Of a stretch of 43,467 nt of DNA, positions 40,846 through 43,467 are shown in pieces. The stretch comes from Aminobacter sp. J41. Lineage in GTDB: Bacteria > Pseudomonadota > Alphaproteobacteria > Rhizobiales > Rhizobiaceae. The position numbers and the translations under genes were made by a program. The notes below the pieces were generated by a model. That model made no database searches, was not told where the DNA came from, and saw only the letters and a list, made by a program, of their open reading frames with translations. The stretch covers positions 1 to 43,467 of the forward strand of contig NZ_JAGL01000026.1 of assembly GCF_000526635.1 (NCBI RefSeq), given 5' to 3'. Positions within the stretch are counted from its first letter, which is position 1. Every line of letters begins with the position of its first letter.

Positions 40846-42696
40846 ATGGCTGACGCAGGAAAAGACGCGACACAGACCGGCGCCTACAGGGTCCTGGCGC
40901 GCAAGTACCGTCCCCGCGACTTCAATTCCCTCATCGGCCAGGAGCCGATGGTCCGCACCCTCACCAACGCCTTCAACACCGGCCGCATCGCGCAGGCCTG
41001 GATGCTGACGGGCGTGCGCGGTGTCGGCAAGACGACCACGGCACGCATTCTTGCCCGCGCCCTCAACTACAAGACCGACACGGTCGACCGCCCTTCGGTC
41101 GACCTTTCGGTGCCGGGCGTCCACTGCGACGCCATCATGGAAGGCCGCCATGTCGACGTGATCGAGATGGACGCGGCCTCGCACACCGGCATCGACGACA
41201 TCCGCGAGATCATCGAGCAGGTCCGCTACGCGCCGGTATCCGCGCGCTACAAGGTCTACATCATCGACGAGGTCCACATGCTGTCGAACCAGGCCTTCAA
41301 CGGCCTGTTGAAGACGCTTGAGGAACCGCCGCCGCATGTGAAGTTCATCTTCGCGACCACGGAAATCCGCAAGGTCCCGATCACCATCCTGTCACGCTGC
41401 CAGCGCTTTGACTTGCGCCGCATCGATGCCGCGCTGATCAAGCAGCACCTGGCGCATATCGGAGAGCTCGAGGGCGTCGAGGCCGAGGACGAGGCGCTTG
41501 CCATGGTCGCGCGCGCCGCCGAAGGCTCGATGCGCGACGCGCAGTCGATTTTCGACCAGGCGATCGCGCATTCGTCGGGCAAGGTGACGGCCGAGACGGT
41601 GCGCGACATGCTGGGCCTTGCCGACCGCGCCCGCATCATCGACCTGTTCGAGCTTCTGATGAAGGGCGACGTTGCCGGGGCGCTGACGGAGTTCCGCGCG
41701 CAGTATGACGCCGGCGCCGACCCCGCGACCGTGCTGACCGAGATGGCCGAGTTCAACCATCTCGTCACCCGCATCAAGTTCGTGCCGGCTGCGGCCGAGG
41801 ACGCGGCGCTTTCGCAGGACGAGCGCACGCGCGGCCTCGATTTTTCGAAGCAGCTTTCGGTGCGCGTCCTGTCGCGCACCTGGCAGATGCTGCTCAAGGG
41901 TATTTCCGAAGTGCAGACGGCGAACCGCCCGGTCAACGCGGCGGAGATGGTGCTGATCCGCATTGCCCATGCCGCGACGCTGCCGACGCTCGACGAGGCG
42001 CTGAAGCAGCTGGAGCAGGGCGGCGGCGTTCCTTCCGGCGGCGGGGTGCCGCGCGGCAATGGCGGAGCGCCGATGGGCGGCGGTGTCACGGCAGCGGCAA
42101 TTGCCACGCAGACCTTCGCCGCGCCGGTCAATGGCGGCGGCCAGACCATGCGGCTCGTCGCCTCGCAGCCGCAGCCGCAGCCTCAGATCCAGCCGCAAGC
42201 CGTGGCGGCGCCGCAGCCCGAGCAGGCGCCGGCCCCCGAGACCGAGCCTGCGGTCAAGATCAACTCGCTGTCCGACCTTGCCAAGCTCGCGGAATCGAAC
42301 CGCGACATCGCGCTGAAGGTGATGATCAAGCGCTTCCTGCGCCCGGTCTCGATCGAGCCCGGCCGACTGGAGGTAAGCCTGACGCCCGATGCGCCACGCG
42401 ACCTAGTGCCGAACCTTTCCAACCGTCTCAAGGAATGGACGGGACGGCCGTGGATGGTGACCGTCTCGCGCGAGGCAGGCGGCGCAACGCTCGCCGAGAT
42501 CGAGGCCGAGCGGCGCGAGCACGCGATGATGGACGCGCGCAACGATCCGGCGGTCGCCGCGATCATGGCGCGCTTCCCCGGCGCCAAGATCGTCAACGTG
42601 ACCATCCCGAATGCGGGCGAGGACGACGAAGAAGCGGAAGCGACGGCTGATCCGATGCCGGATCCCGGCGTTGACGACGACGATGATGAAATCTGA
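40846..42696 (+). CDS. dnaX: DNA polymerase III subunit gamma/tau
   Basis: A 616-residue clamp-loader ATPase. The N-terminal AAA+ module has RKYRPRDFNSLIGQE, Walker A GVRGVGKT (56-63), Walker B IIDEVHML (139-146) and sensor ILSRCQRF. The zinc-binding cysteine cluster normally between Walker A and Walker B is reduced to one Cys (94). A Gly/Pro/Gln-rich linker (about 385-470) precedes the tau C-terminal domain. No A-rich slippery site is seen, so only the long form is expected. ATG 40846 fits the family; the frame opens with TTG at 40834. ybaB follows after 18 nt. Confidence 0.96.
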   Translation: MADAGKDATQTGAYRVLARKYRPRDFNSLIGQEPMVRTLTNAFNTGRIAQAWMLTGVRGVGKTTTARILARALNYKTDTVDRPSVDLSVPGVHCDAIMEGRHVDVIEMDAASHTGIDDIREIIEQVRYAPVSARYKVYIIDEVHMLSNQAFNGLLKTLEEPPPHVKFIFATTEIRKVPITILSRCQRFDLRRIDAALIKQHLAHIGELEGVEAEDEALAMVARAAEGSMRDAQSIFDQAIAHSSGKVTAETVRDMLGLADRARIIDLFELLMKGDVAGALTEFRAQYDAGADPATVLTEMAEFNHLVTRIKFVPAAAEDAALSQDERTRGLDFSKQLSVRVLSRTWQMLLKGISEVQTANRPVNAAEMVLIRIAHAATLPTLDEALKQLEQGGGVPSGGGVPRGNGGAPMGGGVTAAAIATQTFAAPVNGGGQTMRLVASQPQPQPQIQPQAVAAPQPEQAPAPETEPAVKINSLSDLAKLAESNRDIALKVMIKRFLRPVSIEPGRLEVSLTPDAPRDLVPNLSNRLKEWTGRPWMVTVSREAGGATLAEIEAERREHAMMDARNDPAVAAIMARFPGAKIVNVTIPNAGEDDEEAEATADPMPDPGVDDDDDEI

Positions 42697-42714
42697 CGTT
42701 TTGTGGAGACGAGT

Positions 42715-43038
42715 ATGAAAGACCTCCTCGGCATGATGAGCAAGGCGAAGGAGATGCAGGCCAAGTTCCAGGCCATGCAGGAAGAGATCGCCAACACCGA
42801 AGCCACCGGCCTCGCAGGGGGCGGACTCGTTCAGGTCGTGCTTTCCGGCAAGTCGGAGATGCGCTCGCTGAAGATCGACCCGTCGCTGTTCAAGGAAGAC
42901 GACGTCGAGGTTCTGGAAGACCTGATCCTTGCCGCGCACAACGACGCCCGCTCCAAGGTCGAGGCGATCATGCAGGAAAAGTCGCGCGAGCTGACCGCTG
43001 GCCTGCCGATCCCTCCCGGCTTCAAGCTGCCGTTCTAG
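42715..43038 (+). CDS. ybaB: YbaB/EbfC nucleoid-associated protein
   Basis: A 107-residue DNA-binding protein starting [20 protein letters not shown]. The charged N-terminal helix, the central sheet [20 protein letters not shown], and the C-terminal [12 protein letters not shown] are all typical. It dimerises and coats DNA. ATG 42715 has GGAG 6 nt upstream; a GTG at 42703 is less likely. It is co-directional with dnaX. recR, the usual next gene, is not in the window; a terminator and then IS110 sequence follow. Confidence 0.95.
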   Translation: MKDLLGMMSKAKEMQAKFQAMQEEIANTEATGLAGGGLVQVVLSGKSEMRSLKIDPSLFKEDDVEVLEDLILAAHNDARSKVEAIMQEKSRELTAGLPIPPGFKLPF

Positions 43039-43100
43039 GAACTTTGCGAATCGGGCCGTTTCAGCTTCGGCCTGATCTGCGGCATTTACGGAAAAAGGCG

Positions 43101-43130
43101 AGCCTCCGGTTTCGGGGGCTTGTTTGTTTT
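43101..43130 (+). terminator. Rho-independent terminator after ybaB
   Basis: Stem agcctccg/cgggggct (43101-43120, 8 bp with one G-U pair, 4-nt loop) is followed by tgtttgtttt. It lies 62 bp after the ybaB stop and should end the dnaX-ybaB transcript. Confidence 0.75.
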
Positions 43131-43175
43131 GACGGTTTCCTGCGCCGGGCTTGCAGCGCCGGCGGGCGGCCGCAC

Positions 43176-43189
43176 GCGTTTAGGCATGG
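43176..43189. repeat. Left arm of a family A palindromic repeat, cut by the IS
   Basis: gcgtttaggcatgg matches gcgttcaggcatgg at 17028 and 17315 with one difference. In those copies the palindrome accctcgg follows directly; here IS110 sequence follows. Joined to 278-305 it would rebuild a complete palindromic repeat. Confidence 0.75.
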
Positions 43190-43467
43190 CAACTGTGTTT
43201 GTCAGGCGAAGGCTTTGCCGTCCCGGAGCATGGCGTTGAGGACGGTGACGAGCTTTCGGGCGACGGCGATGATGGCGACCTTCTTCGAGCCAGAGCGCTG
43301 GGCAATGCCACTGTAGAAGTCCTTGAAGCGCTGGTTTGCCCGGATGGCTCCAAGCGCTGCCATGTAGAGTGCCTTGCGCACCCGCGGCCTTCCGCCAGCA
43401 ATGGCGCGCCGGCCGCGCTTCTGCCCGCTGTCGGCGTTGAACGGCGCAAGCCCGGCAAGTGCCGCCG
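43188..43467 (-). mobile_element. IS110-family element, right-end (RE) part, cut by window edge
   Basis: The downstream end of an IS110-type element on the minus strand: transposase C-terminus plus only about 12 bp of non-coding DNA. The boundary is set at core GG 43188-43189. The subterminal octamer tgtgtttg (43194-43201) is inverted relative to 266-273. The first bases after the core, caactgt, also occur with the preceding g inside the predicted bridge RNA (144-151). Orientation relative to the palindromic target is the same as for the fragment at 1-277. Confidence 0.8.
43202..43467 (-). CDS. IS110-family transposase, C-terminal fragment (runs off window)
   Basis: The last 88 residues of an IS116/IS110/IS902-type transposase. 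They include LAGLAPFNADSGQKRGRRAI, GGRPRVRKALYMAALGAIR, a QRFKDFYSGIA segment and the ending RKLVTVLNAMLRDGKAFA. This is the Tnp_20 domain; the SG pair lies where, from memory of the family, the catalytic serine sits. The stop TGA is at 43204-43202. The 5' part lies beyond the window, so it may be one end of the same kind of element seen at 1-277. Confidence 0.88.
   Translation of the reverse strand, partial: AALAGLAPFNADSGQKRGRRAIAGGRPRVRKALYMAALGAIRANQRFKDFYSGIAQRSGSKKVAIIAVARKLVTVLNAMLRDGKAFA

Noticed and set aside
1-43467. Whole window as a composite transposon or genomic island bounded by IS110 copies
   Set aside because: The cargo is mainly core genes (dnaX, ffs, ybaB, pgi, kdsB, pheA) with uniform base composition, and IS110 elements do not normally form composite transposons.

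Overview
The window looks like chromosomal DNA from a high-GC alphaproteobacterium of the Rhizobiales (Hyphomicrobiales), most likely a Mesorhizobium/Aminobacter/Phyllobacteriaceae-type organism. This is inferred from gene content and order: an NAD-dependent formate dehydrogenase cluster fdsG-fdsB-fdsA-fdhD-fdsD, a Yej oligopeptide importer with two tandem yejA genes, a cycM-type cytochrome c divergent from kdsB-pheA, and nudC-HIT-ffs-dnaX-ybaB. Palindromic intergenic repeats and Rhizobiales-like variants of DnaX and Mrp agree. No database search was possible, so the genus is a guess.

Layout. 1-525: the start of an IS110-family element (transposase N-terminus and long non-coding end) and palindromic repeats. 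526-9.6 kb: a CoxG-like protein, an unknown protein, an MttB-family methyltransferase with a MocR-type regulator, pgi with a HAD phosphatase, an Mrp-type Fe-S ATPase, a DGPF/YCII protein and an FMN reductase. 9.8-16.9 kb: a LysR regulator and the formate dehydrogenase operon, with a LysR box and a promoter that fit each other. 16.9-17.9 kb: about 1 kb of gene-free repeats, including a 286-bp tandem duplication. 17.9-20.75 kb: a long-chain acyl-CoA synthetase with an unusual Lys/Ala/Pro-rich N-terminal extension, and a DUF924 protein. 20.8-35.1 kb: two peptide-type ABC importer operons on the minus strand, separated by a GhrA-type reductase. 35.2-38.7 kb: cytochrome c, kdsB, pheA and a DMT-family exporter. 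38.7-43.0 kb: repeats, nudC, a HIT protein, SRP RNA, dnaX and ybaB. 43.2-43.467 kb: the C-terminus of an IS110-family transposase.

Most genes are housekeeping or nutrient uptake. One-carbon metabolism is a possible theme: an MttB-type demethylase could feed C1 units to formate, which Fds oxidises to CO2 with NADH formation. The peptide importers would supply amino acids.

The most interesting signal is at the window edges. Both edges hold opposite ends of what appears to be the same IS110-type element, inserted in the same orientation at the same point of a REP-like palindromic repeat that also occurs uninterrupted elsewhere in the window. The 175-nt non-coding end folds by eye into two internal loops. 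Their strands match the inferred target and the element's own ends, as expected of a bridge RNA. The apparent core dinucleotide is GG on the plus strand.
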